A DNA stretch of 64,000 nucleotides from Karstenula rhodostoma CBS 690.94 (GCA_010093485.1 MU001497.1:1427031-1491030); one strand, 5' to 3'; positions 10,889-22,510 are shown, counted from the stretch's first letter. Notes: generated from the sequence alone by a model not told the origin. A program made the numbers and translations.

Positions 10889-12813
10889 ATGGGTCGTCAA
10901 CAAGGCAATGGATCGAAAGCCGCAGGGCTTTTGGCCCTCCTAGCAACCTCTGCAACAGCAACTCCCATCCTCACGCCTGCGAATTGGATGCGCATGGTCG
11001 ACAACTCTCTCAAGGGAGTAGCTGCAGACGTCAGGAGTCTTTTCCTCTCAGGGACCGCTCCGAACAACACCTCATCGAGATGCAAAGTCTATCCGGGCGA
11101 CCGAAACTGGCCATCAGATGAGACGTGGGCCAATCTGAACAAGCTGGTGGAGAATCGCCTGCTGGACCGACCAGAACCTCTAGCATCGGTCTGTTACAAT
11201 GGAACTCTTTACAATGCAGAGGAATGCGTCAAGGTGACCGCCCACTGGAACGAATCCTACTCACACTTCGACAACGCTGTTGAGATGATGAGCCCGGTGG
11301 CACAAGGAATGACATGTCTACCCCCAAACATCTTCGATTCACGCGCTTGCACTAGGGGCGGGTTCCCAATGTATGTCATCAACGCAACAAAGCCGGAACA
11401 CGTCCAGATGGGAGTCAACTTTGCGCGGAACACTGGAGTCAGACTAGTCGTCAAGAACACTGGGCACGATTTCCTAGGAAAATCTTCGGGCCAGGACGCT
11501 TTGAGTATTTGGACCCATTACTTCAAGGATATCGAGTATATCGAAGAGTATGTGGACGCGGAAACTGGTTATTTGGGACCGGCGTTCAAGGCTGGGGTCG
11601 GTGTGCAAGCTTTTGAAATTTACAAGGCTGCCCATGAGAAAGGACACTCCGTTGTCGGCGGCGAGGGCGAGACTGTGGGTATCTTTGGAGGATACATACA
11701 GGGTGGTGGCCACTCGCCGCTTACTTCACTGTGAGTTCGAGATCTGCCCCTTGTAGTCAAAGTATACTTACATGGCTTAGTTACGGCACGGGTGCAGACC
11801 AAGTACTCTCGTTTGAGGTTGTCACCGCCGATGGCGACTACGTCACAGCAAATTCTAAGTCCAATACTGACCTCTTTTGGGCAATGCGCGGCGGGGGAGG
11901 CTCGACGTTTGGTATTGCGACTTCAGTAACGGTCAAAGCCCACCCCGATTTTCCGACGACGGCATCGCGCTTCTCGTTCACTTCCGAAAAGATTGGCAAT
12001 GAGACGTTCTGGGCTGCCATTCGGGATTACGTCGATTATTTTATTCCCAATGCCGACGCCGGCACCTACGCATATTGGACGCTCATTCCCAACGTCTGGA
12101 CCGGGATCTTCAGCTTCAGCATGTCCCCTTTCTTCGCTCCAAACAAAACGCTCGAGGAGACTCACGCATTGCTCCAACCCTGGTTCACTCGCCTGGAGGA
12201 ACTTGGCATCGACTTCAACCCCAACATCACTCATTTCGACTCCTACTACGAAGCCTGGCGAAGCTCCTTCCCGCTCGAAACTGTCGGCAAAATCAATGCA
12301 ACGACTGGCTCTCGCATGTTCCCTCGCGGCAACTTCGAAACCAAGGAAAAACGCGATGAACTGTTCCAAAACTTGCGCCAGTCGAGCGAGAATAACCGTG
12401 TGCAAGTGCACTTCAACATCAAGGCCGTCGACCCAGCGAACTCGGACAACGCCGTCAACCCAGCATGGCGTGAGAATATCCTCTTCGCCCAGCAAGCTGT
12501 GCGATGGAACTCCAACGGCGCCGCGGCGGAAACACTAAAAGTCCGACAAGAATTCCAGAGCGGCGACATGCAGCGCTGGAGGGACATTAGTCCTGGTGCT
12601 GGTTCATATCTCGCCGAGGCGGATCGTCTGGAACCGGACTTTGGACAAGCGTTCTGGGGCGACAAGTACCCGCGTCTGCTTGAGTTAAAGGCCAAGCTGG
12701 ATCCGCATGATGTTTTCTTTGCTACCACTAGTGTGGGGAGTGAGAGGTGGAAGGTTGAAAGCGTTGATGGGTTGCCGAATGAGAATGGCAAGCTTTGTCG
12801 CGTTGAGAACTAA
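10889..12813 (+). CDS. Secreted FAD-linked oxidase, berberine-bridge (BBE) type
   Basis: Vanillyl-alcohol-oxidase-fold flavoprotein (FAD-binding PCMH plus C-terminal BBE domain) that oxidises alcohols, sugars or secondary metabolites; substrate unknown. Exons 10889-11730 and 11781-12813 give 624 residues; the 50-nt intron runs GTGAGT...GCTTAG. The N-terminus has a short hydrophobic stretch (AAGLLALLATSATATP) consistent with a signal peptide. VVKNTGHDFLGKSSG carries the histidine that covalently binds FAD. The second position, cysteine in bicovalent BBE enzymes, is in GGEGETVGIFGGYIQGGGHS and has no Cys, so monocovalent FAD is expected. YGTGADQVLSFEVVTADGDY spans the splice junction. The C-terminus shows YLAEAD, FWGDKYPRLLELK and LDPHDVF of the BBE domain. 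No biosynthetic partners lie nearby. Confidence 0.92.
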
Positions 12814-13750
12814 GCCCTTGGTCGCTTTACGTCTACATTCCCTTCACCATCTCTTTGCTCATTCTTTGTATATAGTTTTTGTTCGTGCTCTACGAACAAA
12901 TGGGCAAGTACGTCCATATCTAATTTCTATTGAGCTGCCACAGGCCGTTCCCTGGCTATGTTTCCTCTTCTATTTGTAAGATTTGAAGAATTTGCCGAAT
13001 GCACGACATGGAGAGAAATAATGACAAAAAGATAGAGTTGCCGTGAGGATAACGCAAAATGATTGCAAAAATAGGTACCCCCTTGCTCACAGCTTAAAAC
13101 AAACAACAACAAAAAAGCAATTTGTTGTCTGGTTGGGTTATGTGGTCTATATTCATTGAGATCTTCGCACCGGCACTAAATAAACAGAACCAAGGCTTCA
13201 TCAATGAACTCAGCAATCTCCTGCACGGTGTTACTGCTGCCAACTTTCCAGTGTGTATGTATGATTCGTTCACGATTAGCCCTGATGTACATGTGCGACT
13301 TTCGTTGTTGTCGTCACTCAGTCTGATGACGCACTGTGCTTGTTTTGGTTCTTCGACGTAGTCACTTCCTTGCGTTGAAGACATAGCGCTCTCGCAAACG
13401 AGGGAAGTGAGCGGTAACGGCAGCGTGCATCCTTAACTACTTGCAATGAAATTCATCTTCAAACGAGCGTATAATTCACTTGGACAGCATTAGGTGAGTA
13501 TGTACCCAGTCCGGATCCTTAGTCATGATGGTGGTGGTGGTTGGTTTGGTGGTATGTGCATCAATCTAAGGGTGTATATGGGTGATGGTAGGCTTTGGTA
13601 CTGGCCAGCAGGTTTTCGAAATTAAGGATATGTGATATTTGGCTTGAGATGTCCCAAGTCGGAATGGGGAGGTACGCAATTTATATGCCGATATTCTACA
13701 TGAACACGAAGCGAGACACGAATCTCATGGTTGCCCTTGTAGCACGCACG
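12814..13750. other. Intergenic
   Basis: No supported gene. It has a GGT-rich tract near 13529-13556. ORFs at 13094-13384 look like chance frames. Confidence 0.5.
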
Positions 13751-14840
13751 ATGTACGGAGTACAAAGTAAATGCAACCCTCAAGCCTAGAGCAATTTCTC
13801 AGCTAACGAGAAACGTTCTAGTGCCTTCACCAATCCAGCAAGCGCCCCACATTGCACCTGCCAGTAACCTGACAAAAGCCCCCAACATCGATCAAGCTTC
13901 GCGCAATCAACGACAAACAACCCACTTGCACCCACAGACGACTTTACAGCAGTCGTCAACCACGCTGTCGCCCGCTAGTCTAGTCATGAAACACGACCCT
14001 ATACAGTAGTTCGTACTCAAGCACAGAGGAAACAGAGATTGGAGCTAACAAATCTACAGTGAGCGCATTAACGGACAGCTGATGTGCCAGCAGCTTCCTC
14101 GGGAGATCCGTGATTTGGCGTACAGGCATTTCTGGGCACAAGAAGACACCATGTGCGAATGGCTCCGCGTGTGGTACCCTTCACTACTACTCGGTCGCAC
14201 TTCGCACGCTCCCTACGACCAGCTTTGCACGAACATCCGCGCGCTCGATGTTCAGGTTGCCGCCGAACTAGTTCAATGGTACTACGAAAACCATGGGCAA
14301 GACCTTGGAATCGGTCAATCGATCGAGAGGCCCTCGTGGTATCCTGGAGGTATATCCGCCGGTGGTAAGTGCCTCCTCGAAGCGCTCGACCTACAAGACG
14401 TCGCCAAATTCATGTCCACGGACGTCTTCGGCGCTGGCGTCACGCCTGCGGACTGCAAGTTGCGTGCCCTTACGGCCCGGGTCGACCTGAGCGACTACAT
14501 GCACACGGCACAATCAGCGCAGATGGACACACTCCTTGAGCCTATTCGCACGCAGCACAAGTCGGACGGGTTCAAGCTTTGTGTTAACGTGGTGGGATGG
14601 TGGACCGATGACTTCGCCTTCGACCTTATCTCTGATCTTGGAAGCAAACTTGGAGGGGCTTTTAAGAAGCTTACCCAAGGGGGGGTTGCAGTATCAGCAC
14701 AGATCATGCTGTTCCAATATGTACCGAATGGGTCTAAGGTGAACACAGTCGAAGATGTTGGTGATATGCTGGGAGCCTCCGAGGATGCCTGGGAAGAGTT
14801 CTTGACGGAGAAACTGGGAAGGACTTCGCATAGGTACTAA
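13751..14840 (+). CDS. Uncharacterised fungal protein, F-box/2EXR-like motif
   Basis: The well-supported part is exon 14060-14840, with MCQQLPREIRDLAYRHFW resembling the short LPxExRxxIY motif that opens many fungal F-box/2EXR-type proteins. Upstream, intron 14006-14059 (GTAGTT, GCTAACA, ACAG) joins it in phase to a Gln/Thr/Pro-rich exon. A second possible intron (13767-13821: GTAAAT, GCTAACG, CTAG) brings in an ATG at 13751, giving 326 residues. A simpler model starts at the ATG at 13986 (267 residues). The remaining protein (WWTDDFAFDLISDLGSKLGG and similar) matches nothing I recognise. Function unknown; the 5' end is uncertain. Confidence 0.65.
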
Positions 14841-15093
14841 AGAAGACAAGCAGAAGTACTTGGGCATCACGAAGTAACTCATCCAATGCAATCGAACCTC
14901 TGTAACATGCTGGTGCAAGTGTCAAGCGGTGAGAGATGGAAAGAAAGAGAAAGCATAGGACAGTAAGTGGCCCAAGCGATGGAGCCGAGGCGCATCCTCC
15001 CCGCAAACCAATCCCCGCAACCAGCCGCGCAAGCCTCACACCATCTTGGTCACCGTCTCCCAGTTCCCTCCAGCGCGGCTGCGAATTCCAAAC

Positions 15094-16325
15094 ATGTCTT
15101 CGAGATTTGCTTGCCTGCGCACTGCGCGTTTGGCTGCACGATATCCGCTGCGGCGAAGGTATGCAACGGCGGCATCCGACTTCGTCCGCATCGTGGAGGT
15201 CGGCCCACGCGACGGGCTACAGAACGAGAAGCAGAGCATACCAGTCGCTACCAAGATCGAGCTCGTCAACAAGCTGGCGCAGACTGGATTGAAGACAATC
15301 GAGGCTGGATCCTTCGTGTCGCCGAAATGGACACCGCAGGTGAGAGCATTCCTACAGCGTCGCGCCTTCTTCCTTGCAGTCACGCGCCTCCCTCCTTACA
15401 ATCACGCGCCTCCCCTTCTGCGAGCATGCAGGTTTGGATGAGCTAACACAGGTCCGACTAGATGGCCAACTCGTCTCAAATCCTTGAATATCTTCTCGAG
15501 ACCCCGCCCGCGACTCCGCATCCCATCACATACCAATGGCTCCTGCCCAACGTCAAAGGCCTGGACAATTTTCTGTCAGCATGGCAAGCTAAGGCCGGCG
15601 GAGACAGCGGATATCCTACGCCTCCACCGTCGCCTGGTAGCGGTGCGACATCCGGCACAAACGGGTCCGGCGCAGGAGCGAACGCCCACGAGATCTCCAT
15701 CTTCACTGCTGCGACCGAGGCGTTTACCCAGAAGAACACAAACTGTTCGATAGCAGAGTCTCTGCAGCGATTCGAGCCCATCATGGCGCGAGCGAAGGAA
15801 GCCGGTCTCAATGTACGCGCCTACATTTCAGTCGCTCTCGGCTGCCCCTATGAAGGACCAAACGTCGACCCACACAAAGTCGCCGAACTCGCCGTGAGCC
15901 TTTTGGAGATGGGCGCGGACGAGATCTCAGTAGCTGACACCACGGGCATGGGCACCGCGCCTAAGACGGCCGAGCTCCTCAAGACGCTCAGTGCGGCCGG
16001 CATTGAGAAGAACGATCTGGCCCTGCATTTCCACGATACATATGGCCAAGCACTGGTGAACTCCCTTGTATCGCTTGAGCATGGCATTCGCACCTTTGAC
16101 TCCGCGGTTGCCGGTCTCGGCGGCTGCCCCTTTAGCCCTGGTGCGACAGGAAACGTTGCAAGCGAAGACTTGGTCCACTGCTTCCACAGCTTGGGCCTAA
16201 AGACCGGTGTCGATATCGAGAAACTGTCCGAGGTCGGGGAATGGATTTCATATGAGATCGGGCGCTCCAACGAGAGCAGGGCAGGAAAGGCCACCATGGC
16301 ACAGATAAGGAAAAAGGCGGCGTAG
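15094..16325 (+). CDS. Hydroxymethylglutaryl-CoA lyase, mitochondrial
   Basis: Cleaves HMG-CoA to acetyl-CoA and acetoacetate, the last step of leucine catabolism. Exons 15094-15339 and 15462-16325 give 369 residues; intron 15340-15461 is GTGAGA with GCTAACACAG and CTAG. Residues 1-26 (Arg/Ala-rich, [20 protein letters not shown]) form a mitochondrial leader. Motifs are [14 protein letters not shown] (metal-binding Asp), [14 protein letters not shown] joined to [15 protein letters not shown] (metal-binding His pair) and [20 protein letters not shown] with the active-site Cys and metal-binding Asn. A Gly/Pro/Ser-rich insertion of about 35 residues ([20 protein letters not shown]) interrupts the barrel before [14 protein letters not shown], making it longer than animal enzymes. 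No peroxisomal signal. Confidence 0.95.
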
Positions 16326-16339
16326 ATGCTGTAAGTGTA

Positions 16340-16884
16340 TCATAATACCAGTAACACGTACGCAGTTGTCACAGGATCGAGTTCAGGTTTGCCCTCTCCA
16401 ACTTGTGCCAGCAAGAAATTGCTATACGTTTTCACCCACTTAAACTTTGACCCGGGATGGTCCTCTCGCAGCCAGCTACCTTTACCATCCGCCAAATAAT
16501 TCTCTCGTGTGGTTCTGTCTTCGGCCTCTGGATCCCAAAACACACCGCGCTTTCTCAATTACGGAGTCAAGAATCGTATGGGTTTACTGCGTAGAATGTT
16601 GAACCAATCCACTCCAGTTTCTTGGATCTACTCCTGAAGGATATCGGCTACCGTACTAGCAGCTTCCATGGCTCTCGGATGCGGTCCACCGAGAGCCAGC
16701 TCATGTGCAACGTGATAATTCCTCCCGACCCAGATATGGTCTCAGACCAGGAGCGGAGTAATGTGCGGATCCCACCATGGCTTGTGAATTGAAACCTTCG
16801 TCGTCCCTGTGTGTGCTTAGATGAATACTTGTCCAACCACCGAATAATGCGAGTGAGCCTTCGAGGTCTGCATACGACAAGTAC
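16340..16884 (-). pseudogene. Relic of a protein-coding gene with three premature stops
   Basis: One minus-strand frame reads like a conserved protein over about 180 codons: LTRIIRWLDKYSSKHTGTTK, HKPWWDPHITPLLV, DHIWVGRNYHVAHELALGG, then VDWFNILRSKPIRFLTP and RKRGVFWDPEAEDRTTRENY. It is broken in the same frame by TGA (16744-16742), TAG (16630-16628) and TAA (16561-16559). Each stop is one C-to-T change from Arg or Gln (CGA, CAG, CAA), as expected from repeat-induced point mutation. The frame ends at 16340. I do not recognise the family. The upstream boundary is uncertain (another in-frame TGA is just above 16884), and a different frame opens at 16937. Confidence 0.5.
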
Positions 16885-18391
16885 TCATTATATCGCTGCT
16901 GTGTCAGCTCGTCGGTCTCATCGACTATAATTATCATACCTACGATGAGTCGGATCGAGTCTACGTTGCGTCCATGTTGTACAGCACTGGTCCGAACGTC
17001 TTACAGACAGAAGCATGCGTCATTGCTAACGAAGGATCAGAAATCGGAACTGCGCCGCGCCCAGGACCGCAGGCTCATGTTCCCCGGTTCCTTGTTGCCC
17101 AATTGTAGAATTGTGCACTCAGTCATCAATTTTGATAGGCTCTGCCTTCACGGAGCCCTTCGTCGTCAGTCCAGTGTTCTCATGCGCACCCATGAGGCCC
17201 GCCATACCGGACCACTGGTTCCGAATCTTGTCCAGCTGGAGAGTATAGCGGAAAGGGCGACAGCTGAAAGAACTCTAGAGAGTCGAAAAGGCTCGGCAGA
17301 CTAGCCCGTTTGCTTGTCAAGCGAAAGCGAGAAAGAGTAAGAGTGATAAGGAAGTAACATGGAAGGATTGAACTATATTTTTTCGCCACTCTGGCCCCGG
17401 ACAAATGTCTCCACCTTTACCTTGTTTTCGTGGTCCTTTCTTGAAGCTCGATGTTTCAGCATCAGCTGATGATATCTTACAGTACGCCCTTGGGTATTGA
17501 CCTGCGAACGGCACCTTTTAGTGCTCTTCCTTATCTCTTCTGAGCAAGGCTTGCAGCTCTATTGGAACCTGCGACCACATGCACATTTGAAGGAATATCC
17601 TATTCTTCTCACTCGTCCAACTCAATAGAACGATCCCTCACGGTACCCTTATCATGCACCTTGTCGTTTCCAACATTGCCAACCATTTTGGACATGCTCC
17701 ACCAGTGCTTCTTGATCCTGTGAATTTGCCTCAACGCCTCTTGACCCAGTTTCGCCTTGGCCTTCTCGCCAGCGAGCCGCCGTTGGAGTTTAGTCGCGGC
17801 TTATCGACTCCCATGCTCTTCTTGCCCTTTTGTCGGGCTGACCGCGGCGACCGCGCCATTGCTTCGTATCGAGAACGGCGTGGGGTAGGTGCAGAGACAG
17901 TGTGCGAGGGGAAAGTGCGGGAGTGCAGCGACACTAGCCTGTTTGCCTGTTCCATTTGCACGCTAAGCTTAGAGCCAACGAGAGTAGCGAGGATGAGAGT
18001 GAACGAGAGCGAATGAGGTGCTGGGAGAAGGTACATGACTGGTCCCAGTGAATCGTTCCCGCGGCAACCGCTCTCACTCCTCTAAATCTTAGGCTCAACC
18101 ATCTTCGTCATTGGAGTTCTGTGTGTCAGCCGCAGTTCATAGCATGGTATGTCATGTCTCTTCATATTCAGCCGTAGATCGCATTTCGGCATAATCCTGT
18201 CTACTTCCTCTGAGAAGGACTCACGGCTCCAAAAGAGCCGACATGTTCAGATTCTCGCTTGCCAAGCACAATCCTGAACGAGCCAGTGAGTAAAGATGAA
18301 CTGGGTAGTTTTCGCACAGGAAGAGATATTAATTATTAACGACATATCCATCGTTGGGTTTTGTGACATTCGGACCCATGAAAGGAATGCT
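16885..18391. other. Intergenic, possibly containing a decayed small gene
   Basis: No intact gene supported. Between 17609 and 17859 on the minus strand two overlapping frames look protein-like (described separately). Other ORFs, such as 16945-17304, look like chance. Confidence 0.45.
17609..17859 (-). pseudogene. Possible small basic protein split by a frameshift
   Basis: From the ATG at 17859 a short basic frame runs MARSPRSARQKGKKSMGVDK to a stop at 17731. From about 17794 a second minus frame reads GEKAKAKLGQEALRQIHRIK, then HWWSMSKMVGN and ends DRSIELDE at 17609. No intron of usable length joins them, so a one-base frameshift is the simplest reading. Composition (Lys/Arg-rich, then acidic end) looks protein-like but the family is unknown. 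It could also be chance, since the third frame is also open. Confidence 0.25.
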
Positions 18392-19635
18392 TCAAATCTT
18401 GTGGCCATCCTCATAGTCGATATGGACAAGGGTAGCTTTGGTAATACCCATGAATTTGGCCCCCGCTATGGGACTCTGGTTTTCAAGCACAAATTCCCCA
18501 CTCTCCACGTGGACGATCTTGCGCTCGGACTCCGAGCAAGAAATGTAGCCAGCCTCCTTCCTGTTGATTGCAGTGCCACCAATCGTCAGAGTTGCCCTGG
18601 AGACATGGCCAGATCTGCGGGCGCTGAAGAAGTTGGTCTTCCAGCTGAACTTTCTGGCGGCAACTCGGTACAGTGGACGTAAAGTAGGCAACGAGCCAGC
18701 AGTGATAGCCAGACTCATCTCTACCTCGGACCATGTGGCAATGGGTACGGTGGCGTAGAGGAATTCGGGGTCCCTGAAGGTTGGGACGTAGGCAAGGCGA
18801 ACGATTACTGCAGAACTCGCACTGTCGATACTGTAAGTATCCATCCGATATAGAGAATCACCGGAGTTACTCACATGCATGCCATGCCTAGGATAGGAAC
18901 GAGAGCGAACTTCTGGTTCCGACTCATGTTCAACCCCTTGATGAGGAAGATCGGGAGGAGCGCAAAGCCAAAGTCGCAGACGGCGAAGATAGCCGACATT
19001 GCATATGTGGAAGCTATGATAACGTCCATGCTGATGCATGTGCCTTTCTCTCCGAGTGCTCTAGTCCAGAAGAACTGAACTGGCTTGCACTGAAACGTTG
19101 CGAGGAAGCCATAGATCAGGCCCATCACGACGCTGGTGTAGATGACCGTGTGGGTGACGCAGCGGAACACTTTGTAGGACGTAGGCGTGTAACGGAGGAG
19201 CGACAAGCCAACGGAGACTTTAGCACCAATCATACAAAGGCAGAATGAGAAGTAACAAATCCACCAGAACTGGGGACGAGCATTAGTATGGACCCGTCGC
19301 CGGTGGATCCTTAGGAAGCTCTAACGTACCCTTAATGCCATCATCATGCTACCAGATGTGAGGTCTTTTGTGAGTCTGCCAGTACCCGTCAGGGCACCAC
19401 CGATAGCGCACGTAGAGTTCACCGTGTGCATGAGCTGAGCGAAGAGCATCCATCCATCGTCCCAGCCGAAAGCTCTGATAATGAACGCGCGCACATAGAG
19501 TCGTAATGCTATAGCTATCCATGCTATGGAGAGGAAGAACCCCTCAATCTATCCAGGCATGTTAGACAAGGATGAGGTGGTCAGGTGTTGAGTAGGTACC
19601 TGGATGAGCTCGGTAGCACGATGTCCGATACCCAT
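18392..19635 (-). CDS. Fungal rhodopsin-domain 7TM membrane protein
   Basis: Second rhodopsin-domain (SAT4/PTH11-related) integral membrane protein; ligand unknown. Exons in minus order are 19635-19600, 19548-19330, 19269-18875 and 18830-18392, giving 362 residues. Introns of 51, 60 and 44 nt have GTACCT, GTACGT and GTGAGT donors and AG acceptors in phase; intron 1 has a CTAAC branch. Family features are AFGWDDGWMLFAQLMHTVNS, FWWICYFSFCLCMIGAKVSV, the ATFQCKPVQFFW loop, GTCISMDVIIASTYAMSAIF, RNQKFALVPILGMAC, then FLYATVPIATWSEVEMSLAI, AGSLPTLRPL. The tail is hydrophilic, with no CFEM domain. The conserved tryptophan/aspartate WDD and GSLP/LRPL motifs are intact, so it appears functional. Confidence 0.88.
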
Positions 19636-20750
19636 GGTTGCTTTGCTTGTTGTGTAACGAACGAGTGACTGCAAGATTGGGAAATAGAGAACAGCTCCTA
19701 ACGAGTGAGCAGCCTTGTATACTACGACTGCTCTGTGATCTTATATTCCAGTGCTGAGAAACTCGGCAGGAGCCAAGGCGACCCGATACATCGCTGCGAA
19801 TTGTCGCTCTCTTTCAACATGGTCCACCAGCCGACAAACCTTGAACTGACAAGTGGGGCCGACGATCGCATGGATGTAGCAACTTTACCATGTTTTCGGC
19901 TACAATAGTGCTGTCAATTGAGTGGCAGATCTCCTATGCACTCCCCATTGAGTCGCGTACCTTGCACAAGCCACGGTTTGGGCAGAGGTGATGTGTGAAC
20001 GATCTGTCTGCTCGATCCTTTTGAGGTGACGCTCGGGCATCGATGCGGACCGCTCTCACCCGCCAGTACAGGCACCGGAGCTGTGGTCAAAACTCTATGA
20101 TGCCCCCCATATTGATCATGACTCGAGGCCCTGATGAAGATCATCAATCGGAAATATTGTAGCGAATTCACGCGTGCTTTGTATGTGGTTGCGTCTTATC
20201 GCAACCCTATAGGTATCTGATCCTATCGTCCCCTGGAATCGTTACTCGGTCCATTTGTGGCTCCTGGTGATCTTTCTGAACAAGTTATCTCGCGTTGAAG
20301 CTTTCCGTCTTTACCAGGGATCTACCGCCGCGGGTTGCCCAAGCTCGCGAAGTATCATATTTGACCAGGGATCTACCTCACAGCATTTGTAGTTCGTCGA
20401 TCAGCATCGCGACAAGAGATCTCAACTTTCAATACCCCACGTGGTTTGTTCCGGCATCGGCAAATAAGCAACACGATCCAGGTGCAATTCTTCCCGCAAT
20501 GGGAGGCATTTGAGGCTCGGGCTAAAGCGAGAGGCGTATCGGATTGACTCGTTCTGTGCGCTACGGACCTGCCTCCGACATTGGTCGGCGAGCACCAGAA
20601 AGATGCAGGGTACAAGGTTGTCCAAAGAGGGGAAGGTGAACGTTAAGAAGAGTTGCGCTTTTGTTTTGTGTCTTTCCAGAGTTGATTTTGACATCGACTG
20701 CTTAGACAGAGATATCGTACACTATCATACACATGATATCGCGGCAGTGC
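19636..20750. other. Intergenic, with a short direct repeat
   Basis: No gene supported. The 14-mer ACCAGGGATCTACC occurs at 20313-20326 and again at 20364-20377. Nothing else recognised. Confidence 0.5.
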
Positions 20751-21187
20751 TCATACACCGTACCTAAACTCTCGCACCTTCTTCTGGTAGTAGTAGGTAG
20801 CAAGCAAGCCCGTAGCGCCAAGTGCAATCGGTACGGGTGCTCGCCCTCCTGTCTTGATAATCCTTGGGATTGCTGATCCGAGCAAAACGAGACTGTTTCC
20901 CAGCGCAAGCTCTGTACCATAATCCTTGTTTTCCTTGATCCGGTAGCCTGGAACATTGTCAACAAGACTTGTACGAGAATCTCTTCTTAGAGGAAACCTA
21001 CCAGCATAACCGTATGAGGCGCCGAGCACAAGACCTGCAACAAGCGATGGCGTTGAGCGTGTGCGGAGGTAACCGGCTGTTCCGCCAACCGAGACTGCAA
21101 CGGTTGTCAATGCTATGGTCACGAGACGTCGTGTGCAGCAGCTTGCTTACGGAGCCCAGCGAGCGTGAAAGACGGGTGTTCAGCCAT
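20751..21187 (-). CDS. TMEM14-family small membrane protein
   Basis: Member of the Tmemb_14/TMEM14 family, small four-helix proteins of the mitochondrial inner membrane or other organelle membranes; animal members act in haem precursor export, while fungal roles are poorly defined. Exons in minus order are 21187-21151, 21094-21002 and 20947-20751, giving 108 residues. Introns are 21095-21150 (GTAAGC...GCAG) and 20948-21001 (GTAGGT...CCAG). The spliced protein begins MAEHPSFTLAGLLSVGG and carries the family motifs GYLRTRSTPSLVAGLVLGAS, YGYAGYRI, GTELALGNSLVLLGSAIPR and a C-terminal hydrophobic ALGATGLLATYYYQKK. Its start lies only 110 bp from the end of a degraded transposon. Confidence 0.9.
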
Positions 21188-21297
21188 TGCTTTGATGGTA
21201 TGAGATCGATTGTTGATGCAGCTGCGAAAGAGACGATTGGCGAGGATGTTCTAGGGGAATGTGTTAGTCAGCAACACGTGCCTCGGTCTCTGTCTTA

Positions 21298-22510
21298 TCT
21301 CACTAGGTCGCCGCGCACAGACTCTCTCAGCCACAATCAATTCTGCGCGCGTCTAAGGGATTATTATAGCTATTTTAGTATAAGATTAATTTTATAGCTA
21401 CTAAAAAATTATAAATTTTTACTTTTTATTATAATAATTTTTTAAATCTTTATTTTAAAAACTTTATTATTAATTCTAGCCTTTTATTAGTATTTTAATA
21501 AGTAATTTACTTATTTTTTAACTTCTTTAAAAGGGTATACAGTAATAAAGTATAGTATTAAAAAAAGTAACTTTTTTACTTATATTATAAAAAGTTTTTA
21601 CCTTACTAGTATATATAGGTGGCTAGCGCAGTCCTATACACACTCGCGTATAATTAAGCGCCCTAGGCGCCTAGTATATACTAGCTAGCCCTATATTTTT
21701 ATATATATATATATATATATCTATAGCCTATATATATTTATATAAATTAATAATATATTAATAAGTAACTTAATAAGTAAAAAAAATAAAATATTTATAA
21801 ATTTAAAACTTTAAAGGTTTTACTACTATATAATAATATAATAGGTTAGTTATACTAGTAACTTATATAGGAATTTAACTTTAATCTAAAATATAAAGTT
21901 TTATTATATTAAAAATATAAAAAATATAATTTTATAATATATTTAAAGAACTAGAATAGGTAAAAACTAGTAACTTAGTAAAAAAAACTAGTTTATTTTA
22001 AATATTAATTAATAACTCTATAACTAATAAACTTTTTAATAATATTATTTAAAAATATAATTATATAATACTAATAATATATAAATATAATATAATATTA
22101 TATAATATATATTTAAATTAGTAATAAATAAAGTTATCTTTATATTATTAAGTAATTATATAATATAAAAAAGACATTTTTAAATAAATAAAATTATATA
22201 AGAATTTCTCTATAAATCTATTAAAAAATTATAATTATAGCTTTAATATTATAAAAGTTATTAAAGAATAAAGAAATTCTCTTTTATAGAGATTTTATAT
22301 AAATCTAGCACGCCTGTATATACCTATATATACCTGCGTATACCTGCGCACTCTAGACAGTATAGGTATAAATGCGCACGAATGTGTATATCTACACAGC
22401 TCTCCTAAAAAACTTTTTGTGATGTATTATAACAGTCCCTTAGACGCGCGAGAGGTGGGTGGTGTAGCTAGGGGATAGTAGTCTGTGCGAGCGCGTCTGA
22501 CCCAGTGAGA
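21298..22510. mobile_element. RIP-degraded inverted-repeat DNA transposon, AT-rich island
   Basis: An AT-rich block (core about 21361-22430) with long ORF-free runs of A and T and a (TA)n tract near 21700. Both edges are GC-normal and inverted copies of each other. TCTCACTAGGTC at 21298-21309 matches the complement of GACCCAGTGAGA ending at 22510; both sides then carry CGCGC...CACAGACT. Further in, 22 bases at 21346-21367 (CGCGCGTCTAAGGGA...) pair with 22429-22450 at 20 of 22 positions, and the two mismatches are C/T and G/A, the RIP signature. TA flanks both ends. A Tc1/mariner-type origin is inferred. No transposase remains readable. Confidence 0.7.

Noticed and set aside
10889..12813. Secondary-metabolite cluster around the FAD oxidase
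   Set aside because: No synthase, P450, transporter or pathway regulator is adjacent; neighbours are a 7TM protein and unknown or housekeeping genes.
21700..22300. Centromere-like AT core
   Set aside because: Only about 1.1 kb and bounded by inverted repeats with TA duplications, better explained as a RIP-mutated transposon.
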